Origin: UBA5793 sp040255465
Lineage (GTDB): Bacteria > Planctomycetota > Phycisphaerae > Phycisphaerales > UBA5793
Reading direction: 5' to 3'
Assembly (NCBI GenBank): GCA_040255465.1
Contig: JBDZVA010000001.1
Location: 1,054,001 to 1,118,000 of the forward strand
Length of the DNA: 64,000 nt
A program made the translations under genes and the position numbers. Shown piece by piece: positions 27,601 to 35,587 of this stretch. Position 1 is the stretch's first letter. Each line of letters begins with the position of its first letter. The notes beneath the pieces are model-generated. The model was not told the DNA's origin. It ran no database searches and was given only the letters and a program-made list of their open reading frames with translations.

Positions 27601-28519
27601 AGACGCGCTGGCGCTGCACCTGGTCTTCGAGGCGCAGTTTCATGTTGTCGCGCAGGTAGTCAAAGCCGAATTCGCTCGTCGTGCCGTATACCACGTCGCA
27701 CCCGTAGGCGATCTTCTTGAACGTCTCGGGCAGTTCGTGGTAGGGGGCAATGTAGCCGACCGTGAGGCCGAGGTGGTAGAAGAATGGGAAGGTCCAGTAG
27801 CGGTCGCGGCGGACGAGGTAGGTGTTCACGGTGACGACATGGATCTGGCGCTTGGCGATTGCGTGCAGGTAGCACGCCAGCGGGGCGACGATGGTCTTGC
27901 CTTCGCCGGTCTTCATTTCGGCGATGTTGCCGAAGTAGACGTCCCGGGCTCGCGCGGCGGAGCGGATGCGGTCGAAGCGGTGTTCGGCGAGCACCATGCC
28001 GCCGACGAGCTGCACATCAAAGGGCCGGGCGCGGAAGGGTGGCTTGCTCTGCGGGTAGGCCTCGCGCACGGCGTCGTAGATTTCGTTGGGGATCGGCAGG
28101 ACTTTCCAGGCGGGAACGGGTTCGACGTTGCCGATCAGTTCGCCGGTCGGCTCCATGTCGGGCGTTTCGACCATCGTGGCCTTGACGTCCGCGTACAACT
28201 TCCTTGCGCGCTCGTTGAGTACGGACGGGTCGAAGTTCAGATTCGGATCAAAGATGTTGCGAATGCCGACGGCGCGATCCATCACCTCGCGGGCGATGGC
28301 GAAGGACTCGATGAGCAGGTCCTGTTCGGTTTCGCCTTTGGCGTAGCGCTGACGAAGCTCAGTCGTCTTGGCGCGAAGCTGGGCATCGGTGAGTTTGCTG
28401 AATTCGGAATCCATCGCGTTGATCTGCTCAACGCGGTGGAGGTAACGACGGACGAATCGCTCGTTGCGGGTGCCGAAAATCTTGGCCATCATGGGGCCGA
28501 TGACGGGAACGCCTGGCAT
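24632..28519 (-). CDS. secA: Preprotein translocase ATPase SecA, enlarged form
   Basis: SecA drives proteins through SecYEG using ATP. Motifs seen: Walker A MKTGEGKT (202-209), Walker B VVDEVDSTLIDEARTPLIISG (309-329), AGMTGTADTE (531-540), NMAGRGTDIKL (649-659) and LRGRSGRQGD (790-799). At 1295 aa it is about 400 longer than E. coli SecA. The extra length is in three places: a charged coiled-coil in the preprotein-crosslinking domain (about 356-412), an insert of about 105 residues in the second nucleotide-binding domain between IKL and ELGGLHVIGT (660-769), and a large repeat-containing insert in the helical scaffold/wing region (about 900-1150). The C-terminal Cys-rich zinc/SecB-binding tail is absent. 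Confidence 0.97.
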   Translation of the reverse strand: MPGVPVIGPMMAKIFGTRNERFVRRYLHRVEQINAMDSEFSKLTDAQLRAKTTELRQRYAKGETEQDLLIESFAIAREVMDRAVGIRNIFDPNLNFDPSVLNERARKLYADVKATMVETPDMEPTGELIGNVEPVPAWKVLPIPNEIYDAVREAYPQSKPPFRARPFDVQLVGGMVLAEHRFDRIRSAARARDVYFGNIAEMKTGEGKTIVAPLACYLHAIAKRQIHVVTVNTYLVRRDRYWTFPFFYHLGLTVGYIAPYHELPETFKKIAYGCDVVYGTTSEFGFDYLRDNMKLRLEDQVQRQRVFAVVDEVDSTLIDEARTPLIISGPAHEDSPRYHLADKLAAHLVEKQKPWQEADRAVEACRNKIKGLEGDIRNTRDKTKVPEMKAEIERLKKELPRLEQLRDVNRKYYEVEMDKKSVHLEHEGVTEAQRVADIGSFYVGDNIDMPHLLEQSLRARAVYERDKDYVVKDGAIVIVDQFTGRLMVGRQWSDGLHQAIEAKERVEIKPETQTMATITIQNFFKLYERLAGMTGTADTEAQEFHDIYNMDVVVIPTNVPVVRNDYNDRIYLTGKDKWGAIVEEIKTFHDLGRPVLVGTTSVEKSEMLSQRLSKKYNIQHEVLNAKQHEREAHMIENAGSLGAVMIATNMAGRGTDIKLQKIERQALLDHWKRRQICPRQVDASMSDEEIISRIHRFLAERTLGLKKNEVEAMNDDDIIHRLLVHWATEFSMHDEKRIARMTDDELRAALDENGNFLLHHLKVWNTTEELGGLHVIGTERHESRRIDNQLRGRSGRQGDNGSSRFFISLEDDLMKMFAGDTTQRVLSRLGMKEGDAIEAPMLTKAVERAQRKVEERNFEIRKNILEYDEVMDHQRHDFYSKRQRVLEGRQLRALVLEYLGEAIDDACDRFLSPDYVPICIAEWAQNTLDISMPPDRLLKLDREDMLSRIQRDAFEDARNLIGVSIGEFKNDEADPEDWDLRGLVNWAKNRYGVELTIDQVRDMPQRDIADQLCDAARGQIAAVDYSEIEKYLAPNYAQNMLADWAGNRFGIELKAEELAELSIAAASSLVMRKVEEIYAQRELRYPVDYAVDMTMAIMAQDPRAALSNLAQFAKVRFGIELDEKRLLAMTPREYHKEILEANEKWIAGGKQAAIETAIRDFPDDESLNAHLQERYRLALREDERGLTGDARREMIENKFENFSRSELMQFECYVLLQVLDGSWKDHLYSMDQLRTAIGFRSFAQQDPRVEYRREGRRLYDQMTGSIREKIADVILKGKLMPQVSSQGRGPAPARR
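25100..25762 (-). repeat. Four degenerate internal repeats inside SecA
   Basis: Within SecA the motif L-x-x-W/F-A-x-x-R-F/Y-G-I/V-E-L recurs at residues 983-995 (LVNWAKNRYGVEL), 1041-1053 (LADWAGNRFGIEL) and 1109-1121 (LAQFAKVRFGIEL), with a weaker first copy at 920-931 (IAEWAQNTLDIS). Each is followed by an acidic/hydrophobic helix-like segment. Spacing is 58-68 residues. This looks like a domain multiplied by tandem duplication. Confidence 0.7.
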
Positions 28520-28648
28520 GGAATGAATCCTTCTCTGACTGTCTGGCTTTGCGAAGTGATGAAGCGCTCGTGGCGCACAGGTCGCACCATCGCTGAGTAA
28601 TGCGCAAACGCGCCCGTGGGGCGCGGCCGGCGACTCAGCGAGGCGTTA

Positions 28649-29026
28649 TCACGCCATCGGAGGAGGCAATGCCAGATGCGAGACCACCACCCATTGAGCG
28701 GGCGGCCAGGAAGGATTCTCGGGGATGCGGACCACCGGCAGGGTGGTCTGGCTTGTGTGAAGCGAGTGCAGCGGCGCGATCGCGGCTGTCATGGGGCTGT
28801 GGCCACCGAGCAGGTGACGCGCCGCCTGGGCGAGACAGTCTGTCAGGGAGCGGCCGGAGATCGGACCGGTGTCGTCGCCGTCGATGGGCCGGATGATCCA
28901 GCCTCGCGATCGCTCGATCACGGCCCCGTTGGGGAGGTTCGAAGCGGCCGCCAGAATGGCCACGAGCGCCGCCAGCGTGGCCAGCGACATGGGCAGTTGG
29001 CGGGATGTTCGTTCGGTTCGGGTCAT
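28649..29026 (-). CDS. Small secreted or membrane-anchored protein, unknown
   Basis: A 125-aa product with a basic N-terminus and a hydrophobic segment at about residues 13-30 (LATLAALVAILAAASNL) that could be a signal peptide or anchor. The remainder contains a Trp/Ile-rich strand (GWIIRPIDGD) and a Ser-Leu-Thr-Asp-Cys helix. No family recognised. It lies upstream of secA (129 bases) on the same strand and downstream of the PreA-like gene. Confidence 0.6.
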   Translation of the reverse strand: MTRTERTSRQLPMSLATLAALVAILAAASNLPNGAVIERSRGWIIRPIDGDDTGPISGRSLTDCLAQAARHLLGGHSPMTAAIAPLHSLHTSQTTLPVVRIPENPSWPPAQWVVVSHLALPPPMA

Positions 29027-29113
29027 GGACGTGGTGCAGATAGTATCGGCCGCACGGGCCGGTTCGGCAAGGTGGATTGTAGGTTCGCCTCGGCGTCGGG
29101 CGTCCCGACCCTG

Positions 29114-30265
29114 TTATTGGGCAAAACCCTTGGGAATGGCGGCATCCGACGCGTCGGAGGACAACTCCCGAGACTGCTCGACGAGGTCATCCGCCCGCCA
29201 GCGGTCGTCGTGATCCTGCGCATCCAGGCCTCGGTCGGCCCTCGCGGCGGCCTGGCGGGCGACGAGGTCGGCATGGGTGGTGAAGTACTCGAGGCTGCGT
29301 CCACGGAACTCGTCGATCGTCTCGAAGCGGTGCTCTTCCATGAAGGCTCGCAAGTCGTCGAGCATGGGCTGGATCATCCGGTAGCCGAACTTCATGACCC
29401 CGGTGCAGACCTGGACGGTGCTCGCGCCGAGGAGGATGAACTGGACGGCATCGTCACCGCTCTCGACTCCACCGGCCGCGCTGATGGTTGCCTGCGGGAA
29501 CTCCGCATGCGCCATTCGAGCGCATTCCATGACCATGCGCAGGGCGATGGGGCGGATGGCTTTGGATGAGTAGCCGCCCGCTTCGGAGTAGCCCTCGACC
29601 GTGGGGACGGGTCGCAATGTCTGGAGGTCGACGCCCATGACACAGAGAATCGTGTTGATGGCGGTGATGCCGTCGCAGCCGCCTTGCAGCGCCGCGCGCG
29701 CCGGGTCGGCGATGTGGGTGATGTTGGGCGTCATCTTGGCCCAGATCGGTTTGCGCGTTGCGCTGCGAGCCCAGCGGGACACCTCGCGGACGATCTCCGG
29801 ATCCTGGCCCATGGCCTGACCCATGCGCCGTTCGGGCAGGCCGTGCGGGCAGGAGAGATTCAACTCGAACCCATCGACTCCCGCGTCGTCGCAGCGCTGG
29901 ATGATCTCGAGCCAGCGGTCGCGCTGGCACTCTTCCATCACGGAGGCGATCAGCGGGCGCTCGGGGTAACGGTCCTTGAGGCTCTTGAACTCATCGAGCC
30001 AGGTCGTGAAGGGCCGATCGGTGATGAGTTCGATGTTCTCCCAGCCGACGATCTCGTCGGTGTCGGCGGCGCGGAGGTGTGCGTATCGCGGGCTGACGTT
30101 GATGATCGAATCGGCGTCGAGGCAGACGGTCTTGCAGACGACGGCGCCCCAGCCTTCGTCGTAGGCGCGGGCGATGACATTTGCATTGGTCCCCGGCGGA
30201 CCGGAGGCGATGACGAAGGGATTGGGCAGTCGCAGGCCGTTAACGTGGACGCTCAGATCGGGCAT
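29114..30265 (-). CDS. PreA / dihydroorotate dehydrogenase-like flavoprotein
   Basis: This 383-aa protein has a DHOD-type FMN-binding TIM barrel: PNPFVIASGPPGTNANVI at the N-terminus, the active-site loop NLSCPHG with Cys139, AKMTPNITHI with an FMN-contacting Lys, and SAAGGVESGDDAVQFILLGAS near 270. The best match is the catalytic subunit of NAD-dependent dihydropyrimidine dehydrogenase (PreA), which reduces uracil and thymine. It lacks the C-terminal [4Fe-4S] ferredoxin part found in E. coli PreA; a charged helical tail replaces it. No PreT gene adjoins, so electron donor and substrate remain open. A hydantoinase-like gene occurs 23 kb away. Confidence 0.85.
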   Translation of the reverse strand: MPDLSVHVNGLRLPNPFVIASGPPGTNANVIARAYDEGWGAVVCKTVCLDADSIINVSPRYAHLRAADTDEIVGWENIELITDRPFTTWLDEFKSLKDRYPERPLIASVMEECQRDRWLEIIQRCDDAGVDGFELNLSCPHGLPERRMGQAMGQDPEIVREVSRWARSATRKPIWAKMTPNITHIADPARAALQGGCDGITAINTILCVMGVDLQTLRPVPTVEGYSEAGGYSSKAIRPIALRMVMECARMAHAEFPQATISAAGGVESGDDAVQFILLGASTVQVCTGVMKFGYRMIQPMLDDLRAFMEEHRFETIDEFRGRSLEYFTTHADLVARQAAARADRGLDAQDHDDRWRADDLVEQSRELSSDASDAAIPKGFAQ

Positions 30266-30355
30266 GAGCCGCGCTCTCGCAGAAATGCTGTCGGAATTCC
30301 CACCGGATCAATGATAGAGCGCCGGCGGGGGCCATCGCGATCAGTCCGTCGGGCC

Positions 30356-32287
30356 CTACTTGCGCTCGATGGGAACGGAAGGTCCTTCGGGGCCGTTCTG
30401 GCTCTCGAGTTGCTTCTGTTTGCGGTAGGCCTCGATGCCCGGCGGCGGAGCGAAGGCCTGATCGAGGGTCAAGTCGCGCAGGCCGCTGCGCTGGAGGTTG
30501 TCGGCCAGCGAGGTGAGAATGGTGTCGTAGCACTTGAGTTTGAGATCGTTGTCGGCACGCTCCCAGAGGGCCATCTTCTCGCCCATGGTCGAGATGTCAT
30601 CGGTCATCGCCATCTGGAAGGCCTGGAGCATGAACGAGCTCCACTCGAACGGCAGGCGACCGGTCTCGGGGGTGACGGCGGTCTTGGCGTTGCCGATTTC
30701 GCCGAGGAAGTTGTCAAAGATTGCGCGGGCCATGCGAACGTTGGAATCGAAGACCTTCTGATCGCCGCGGCCCAGACCAAGTCGGAAGGCCGTCGAGAGC
30801 AAGGCGATGCAGTCATTCGTGGCGACGTTGATTGATGACCAGCGGTCCGCCGTTTCGTTGATAATGAACTCTTCGAGGGGGAAGGTGAATCGGAGCGGCT
30901 TGTCTTCCTGATAGAACTTCTGGTCGGTGCGGAGGCGGTCGTAAACCTCTTGCGCCTTCTCATACTCGCCGAACATGTAGTACTCGCGGACGCTGTCGAT
31001 GAGGAAGTTGCGATAGCCATCGAGGAAGGTGACGGGGTTGCCGAGGTCGAATGCATCAGCGGCCCGCTGGTACATCATCACGTAGGTCTGTTCGTAGTAG
31101 GGGATGAATCGCAGGTCGGGGCCGTAGGAAATCTCCTTGGAGACGAAGTCGTAGTAAATGCGTCCGCCGCGCTTGAGCGACTGCTCGGAGTGGAAGAGGA
31201 TGCGGTCGGTGTTGACGCGGTCGAACTTGTTCTGCTCGCGCCGGCTCAGGCCGCGCTCGACGCCGACGGCGGCCCAGTAGAGGGAGTGTGCGGAAGGCGA
31301 TCGCCAGTCGAGGGGTCCGAATTCACCCATGAACTGCAGCATGTACGCCGGGTCCATGTTGTAGGTGTCCATGAGAACGCGCTTGCGTGCGTAGGCGAGT
31401 ACCAGCGGCCACGCGTCTCTGTAGGCTTCATTCGTCAGGACGGGCTGGAGTTGACGGACGGCCAGGCCCTGCGGCGAGAGGCGGCTGTTATCGGTGACTT
31501 TGGAAAACTGTTCGGCCATGCCCGAGCGGATCGCCACGGGGCTGGCGGTGAGCGAGCGAGTGGATTCGATGGTGCGGAGCAGTCTTTCGTCGAGCTCGAA
31601 GCCGGCCTTGTAGAGATCCTTGAGCAGGTCCGCGGCGGCCGGCTGCATCTCGACGACGCGGTCCCAGCGCTCGGGGGCCTCGGCGACCTTCTTCATCGCG
31701 GCCGCCCGCCCGTCGGCGGAGTAGGGCGGTTCGCCGAGCAGCCCCTGCCATTCGTCCGCCAGTTGCTGCTTGTAGTACTTGTTCGCGTCGTCCGTGAAGC
31801 CCGCGATCTTGTGCAGGAAGAACCAGGCGAGCTCGCGGTAGAGCATCATCTCGTTGGGGTTGTAGCGGATGCCGTAGTTGCGCAGCAGCTGGATTCCGTC
31901 GCGCACCCACTGCCATCGCTCTTCGCGCGTGTGTGTGGCGACGGAGATGTTGTAGGCCATGTTCCAGGCCTGGAAATGCCAGACGGAGGCGTAGCGCGGC
32001 TGGAGCTGGGTGATCCAGCGGCTGAGTTGATAGGCCTCGAAGAACTTGCCGTCTTCCTTGAGCTTGTCGGCGCGGATCCAGAGGTAATTGGCGATGATGC
32101 CGCGCACGACCCCGATGCTCTGAGCGACGACGACTGGAGCGGGTGCGCCGGCTGCGGCCTCGTCGGTGTACTTCAACTGGTAATTCGAAGCCGAGGCATT
32201 GATAGCCGGCATGAGCCAGCCGGCGCCCACCAGTGAGGCGATCATGACGACGGCGGCGATGATCTGAATCCAGCGATCGCGTCTCAT
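30356..32287 (-). CDS. Large membrane-anchored helical protein in ABC/SPFH operon
   Basis: The 643-aa protein has one N-terminal membrane helix (about residues 8-27, IIAAVVMIASLVGAGWLMPA) and then a long, Trp/Tyr/Arg-rich helical extracytoplasmic or cytoplasmic body. Segments such as GKFFEAYQLSRWITQLQPRYASVWHFQAWNMAYN have the spacing of TPR helices. No family is named. The ATG overlaps the stop of the ABC permease, so the two are translationally coupled. It is the last gene of the six-gene operon and may be an accessory or substrate-handling part of the transporter. Confidence 0.87.
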   Translation of the reverse strand: MRRDRWIQIIAAVVMIASLVGAGWLMPAINASASNYQLKYTDEAAAGAPAPVVVAQSIGVVRGIIANYLWIRADKLKEDGKFFEAYQLSRWITQLQPRYASVWHFQAWNMAYNISVATHTREERWQWVRDGIQLLRNYGIRYNPNEMMLYRELAWFFLHKIAGFTDDANKYYKQQLADEWQGLLGEPPYSADGRAAAMKKVAEAPERWDRVVEMQPAAADLLKDLYKAGFELDERLLRTIESTRSLTASPVAIRSGMAEQFSKVTDNSRLSPQGLAVRQLQPVLTNEAYRDAWPLVLAYARKRVLMDTYNMDPAYMLQFMGEFGPLDWRSPSAHSLYWAAVGVERGLSRREQNKFDRVNTDRILFHSEQSLKRGGRIYYDFVSKEISYGPDLRFIPYYEQTYVMMYQRAADAFDLGNPVTFLDGYRNFLIDSVREYYMFGEYEKAQEVYDRLRTDQKFYQEDKPLRFTFPLEEFIINETADRWSSINVATNDCIALLSTAFRLGLGRGDQKVFDSNVRMARAIFDNFLGEIGNAKTAVTPETGRLPFEWSSFMLQAFQMAMTDDISTMGEKMALWERADNDLKLKCYDTILTSLADNLQRSGLRDLTLDQAFAPPPGIEAYRKQKQLESQNGPEGPSVPIERK

Positions 32288-34284
32288 GCGTGCCCCGAGT
32301 AGATGGCCAGTTGGCGAGCGCGGAAGACGACCCAGCCCACCAGCGCGGTCAGCCCCGTCCATAAGATGGAAATCCAGAAGAAAGTCTGCGACACGACGGC
32401 CCAGGAGACGTTGCGACCTTCGATGAGGTCCTGCGTCGGTCGGACCGCGCCGTATTGCCGCAACAGCAATTGCATACCCGAGGCGATCTCCCAGATCACG
32501 GTGTTGAAGTAGTACCTCTCCTTGGTTACGGGATCGACCTTGTCAAAGTTCTCCAGCGATGCGGCGAGGAACGGCGCCGACTCGGCGCCGAAGAAGATCG
32601 TGAACGCGAGCAAGCACGCCACCGGGAAACTGGCAAAGGTGGCCGCGGCGATGCCGAGCATGGCGAGGAACCCGAGTTTGAGCCAGATGATGAGCATCGC
32701 GCGGAAGTAGTTCCACTCGAATGTGTCCACCTTGTACATCAGTTCCAGACCGTCCCACGGGATGCTGATGGTGGCGTCGTAGCCGGTCTGCGTCTGCATG
32801 TCGCCGTTGAAGATGCGCAGCATCACGCGATGATCGTCGCCGACGAAGCCGGCGGGGATGAGCACGCTCTGCGTCTGCACGAGCACGACTTTCTGCGGGA
32901 TCATGAGGTCGCCGGGCAGCCAGATGGTGATCGGCAGCGAGACATCAGGCATGTCCTGGCCGGAGTTGATCTTGAAGCGCAGGGTCAGAGCGTTCTCCGG
33001 GAAGTACTCGATGTAGACCGGTTGCCCGTCCGTGAGCGGGTTGGGAAACGTCTGCTGGGAGTCGGGAGGAACGAAGTAGACGAGCGTCGAGTCCTCGGTG
33101 AAGTCGAGTTTGAACTGCCCGCCGGGTACGTAGTAGACTGAGCCGTCTTCGTTGCGCACGCTCAGGTCGATGGTTGACTGGAGGCGGCTGGGCACGATGA
33201 CCGGTTCGCCGTTGAAGTGGACGGTGGCGCGGAGCCGCTTGGAGATCGGCCGCACGTTGTCAAAGACAAACTCGCGCCACTCGCCGGGGGGGATGGAGAG
33301 CAGCTCGGCTTGCAGTTCGCTGAGCATTTCGTTGGCGAGGTTGGCGATCGCGGTGGGGTTGCCCTTGAGATCCGGATCCTGGTCGGCCCGCTTGATGGCG
33401 CGCTGCCTGGCTTCTTCGCGGAAGTCCGGCACGGTGGGCCGCACTCCGATGCGCGAGGTGAGGACCTGCTCGGTGACGGCCATCTGGTCGTATGAGTCCA
33501 TTGCGGGCTGGGTTCGAAGATACTGCGTGAACCAGAATGTGGCGCCGCCGGTCATGAGCAGCAGCACGCCGTTGAGCACGACGATGCCGATCCACTTTCC
33601 CATGAGATACTGGAAGCGGCCCAGCGGCTTGCTGACGATCTGGTAGATCTGTTTGTCCCGCTGTTCGAAGGCGACGGTGGCGGTGGAGATAAAGACCGTC
33701 ATCACTGCAAGCAGTGCGTAGCTGACTCCGGTGCCGTAACTCAAAAAGGTCTGCAGGCGATACTGCAGCCGTTCCTGCTCGTCGAGCTGGGTCGCGAGGA
33801 AGGGAATGTAGATAATGAGCAGAACGATGAAGACGAGCGCGAGCTTCATGCGGATCGCTTCATCGAGCACAAGCCGAGCCACCGCCAGCGGGCCGACCGG
33901 GGCCGAGAGCATGAGCCGTGCGATCTGGATGAGCAGCAGGAAGAGCGTGAGCAGAGAGCCGATGCCCAGGGCGATCTGGGCCCAGAGCTCCATGTCGGCG
34001 GCGCGAAAGATGAGCCACAGCGGCACAGAGATGATCGCAATCCCCAGAGCCGAGAGCGTCATGCCCAGCCAGATCATGCCGATGACGGCGAGTGAGGCGA
34101 TGACGGTGCTGCTGACGAGGTTCTCGCGAAAGGTCTCGGGGAGCCATGCGAAGTCGGTGCGGGCGGCGAGAATCGACATCGCGGCAACGACGATCAGCCC
34201 GATCACGGTGGCGGCGATCTTGAAGACCAGCCGCTGCTGAAGCCGGTTGAATCGTGCTGCGATCTCGAAGATGTGATTGATCAC
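32284..34284 (-). CDS. ABC-2 type permease with large extracytoplasmic insert
   Basis: The 666-aa protein has several membrane helices in the first 240 residues, the ABC-2 (NosY/GldF-like) segment QIYQIVSKPLGRFQYLMGKWIG near 212-234, then about 250 residues of soluble domain before the last membrane helices (from about 530). The soluble part contains beta-rich stretches (VYFVPPDSQQTF, YIEYFPENALTLRF) and should face outside. It would form the channel with the ATPase encoded 6 bases upstream. The permease at 40332 shares the VSKPLGR motif. Confidence 0.92.
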   Translation of the reverse strand: MINHIFEIAARFNRLQQRLVFKIAATVIGLIVVAAMSILAARTDFAWLPETFRENLVSSTVIASLAVIGMIWLGMTLSALGIAIISVPLWLIFRAADMELWAQIALGIGSLLTLFLLLIQIARLMLSAPVGPLAVARLVLDEAIRMKLALVFIVLLIIYIPFLATQLDEQERLQYRLQTFLSYGTGVSYALLAVMTVFISTATVAFEQRDKQIYQIVSKPLGRFQYLMGKWIGIVVLNGVLLLMTGGATFWFTQYLRTQPAMDSYDQMAVTEQVLTSRIGVRPTVPDFREEARQRAIKRADQDPDLKGNPTAIANLANEMLSELQAELLSIPPGEWREFVFDNVRPISKRLRATVHFNGEPVIVPSRLQSTIDLSVRNEDGSVYYVPGGQFKLDFTEDSTLVYFVPPDSQQTFPNPLTDGQPVYIEYFPENALTLRFKINSGQDMPDVSLPITIWLPGDLMIPQKVVLVQTQSVLIPAGFVGDDHRVMLRIFNGDMQTQTGYDATISIPWDGLELMYKVDTFEWNYFRAMLIIWLKLGFLAMLGIAAATFASFPVACLLAFTIFFGAESAPFLAASLENFDKVDPVTKERYYFNTVIWEIASGMQLLLRQYGAVRPTQDLIEGRNVSWAVVSQTFFWISILWTGLTALVGWVVFRARQLAIYSGHA

Positions 34285-34290
34285 GACTGA

Positions 34291-35547
34291 TCACCCACCC
34301 TGACTGCGCTTGTTCGCATCGTCCGTCGAATCGTCTGATGAGCCGAGGAGCGAATCGAGCACGGATCGATCGACGTCGTCTCTATTGCCGGACGCCGGTC
34401 TGGCCGGTGTGGGGCGATCGCCGGTTGCGTCCGGTTTTCGTGCGGCGGGTGCACTCGTGTCCACCAGCGATTCGAGCACCGAGCGATCGGTTTTGTCTGA
34501 TGGCGCGGCGGGCGTGGAGGGTTTCTCGTCGGGTTGAGACGCGGTCGGCGCCTGCGGCTCTTTCATGAGGTCCGCAATCACCTGCGCGCCGCTGGCTTGT
34601 TCATCTGAATCCAGGCCGCGCAGGAACGCAGCGGTCGGTCCGCCGCGGCTGGCGCCGGAGGTGGAGACGCGTTCGCTCTGGGCCTTTTCGACGATGGACA
34701 TGAAGAGCGATTCGAGGCTCTGGCGCGCGGGAGCGATGCGAATGATGCGCCGGCCTTCCTTTTGTTCGATGAACTCCGCGATGTCGTCGGACTCCTGCTG
34801 CGAGAGGGCCTCGGTCTCGATAATGGTGCGGTCGCCGGTGGTGAGCAGGTCTTCGCGCGATCCCTCGGCGCGTTTCTTGCCGCCGTAGAGAATCGTCATC
34901 GCGTCGCAGACGTCTTCGACCTCAGAGAGCAGGTGGGAACTGAGCAGAATGGTCTTGCCGCGCTTGCCCAGATCGAGAATGAGATCCTTCACCTGACGTA
35001 TGCCCAGCGGATCGAGTCCGGAGGTGGGTTCGTCGAGGATGAGGAATTCGGGATCGTTGATCAGCGCCTGGGCAATGCCGACGCGCCGCTGCATGCCCTT
35101 GGAGAACTGGCCGACGGGGCGGTAGGCCACGGCGTCAAGGCCGACCATTTCAAGAAGCTCATCGATGCGGCGGCGGCGAACGGCGCGCGGGTAGCCAAAC
35201 AGTTTGGCATAGAAGTCGAGCGTTTCGCGCGAGTTGAGGAACTGGTAGAGGTACGACTCTTCCGGCAGGTAGCCGATGCGTCTCTTGACGGCGATGTCGG
35301 AAGGCTGCTTGCCAAGGACGGACAGGCGGCCGGCCGACTTGTGCAGCAGGCCGAGGATCATTTTGATCGTCGTGCTCTTGCCCGAGCCGTTGGGCCCGAT
35401 GAGGCCGAAGATCTGGCTTTGCTCGATGCGCAGGTCGAGGTTGTCGACCGCCCGCACCTGGGCGCGGAGCCAGAAATCGGAGAAGACCTTGGTCAGTCCC
35501 TGCGCGAGGACGACGGGCGTTCGTGATGTGGAGTCGGCAGGGGTCAT
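34291..35547 (-). CDS. ABC transporter ATPase with long disordered C-terminal tail
   Basis: Residues 1-300 are an ABC-2 type nucleotide-binding domain: Walker A GPNGSGKST (51-59), signature FSKGMQRR, Walker B FLILDEPTSGLDP and the H-loop SSHLL. Residues 300-418 are unstructured, rich in Ser, Asp, Pro and Thr, and contain two copies of a DRSVL(E/D)SL motif near 350-358 and 393-402. The tail is unusual for this family and might bind a partner. Context: immediately upstream of the large permease and 40 bases downstream of three SPFH genes. Confidence 0.94.
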   Translation of the reverse strand: MTPADSTSRTPVVLAQGLTKVFSDFWLRAQVRAVDNLDLRIEQSQIFGLIGPNGSGKSTTIKMILGLLHKSAGRLSVLGKQPSDIAVKRRIGYLPEESYLYQFLNSRETLDFYAKLFGYPRAVRRRRIDELLEMVGLDAVAYRPVGQFSKGMQRRVGIAQALINDPEFLILDEPTSGLDPLGIRQVKDLILDLGKRGKTILLSSHLLSEVEDVCDAMTILYGGKKRAEGSREDLLTTGDRTIIETEALSQQESDDIAEFIEQKEGRRIIRIAPARQSLESLFMSIVEKAQSERVSTSGASRGGPTAAFLRGLDSDEQASGAQVIADLMKEPQAPTASQPDEKPSTPAAPSDKTDRSVLESLVDTSAPAARKPDATGDRPTPARPASGNRDDVDRSVLDSLLGSSDDSTDDANKRSQGG

Positions 35548-35587
35548 GAGGTCACTTCTGTTGCGGCGTGATTGCGAGGGGGCGTGG

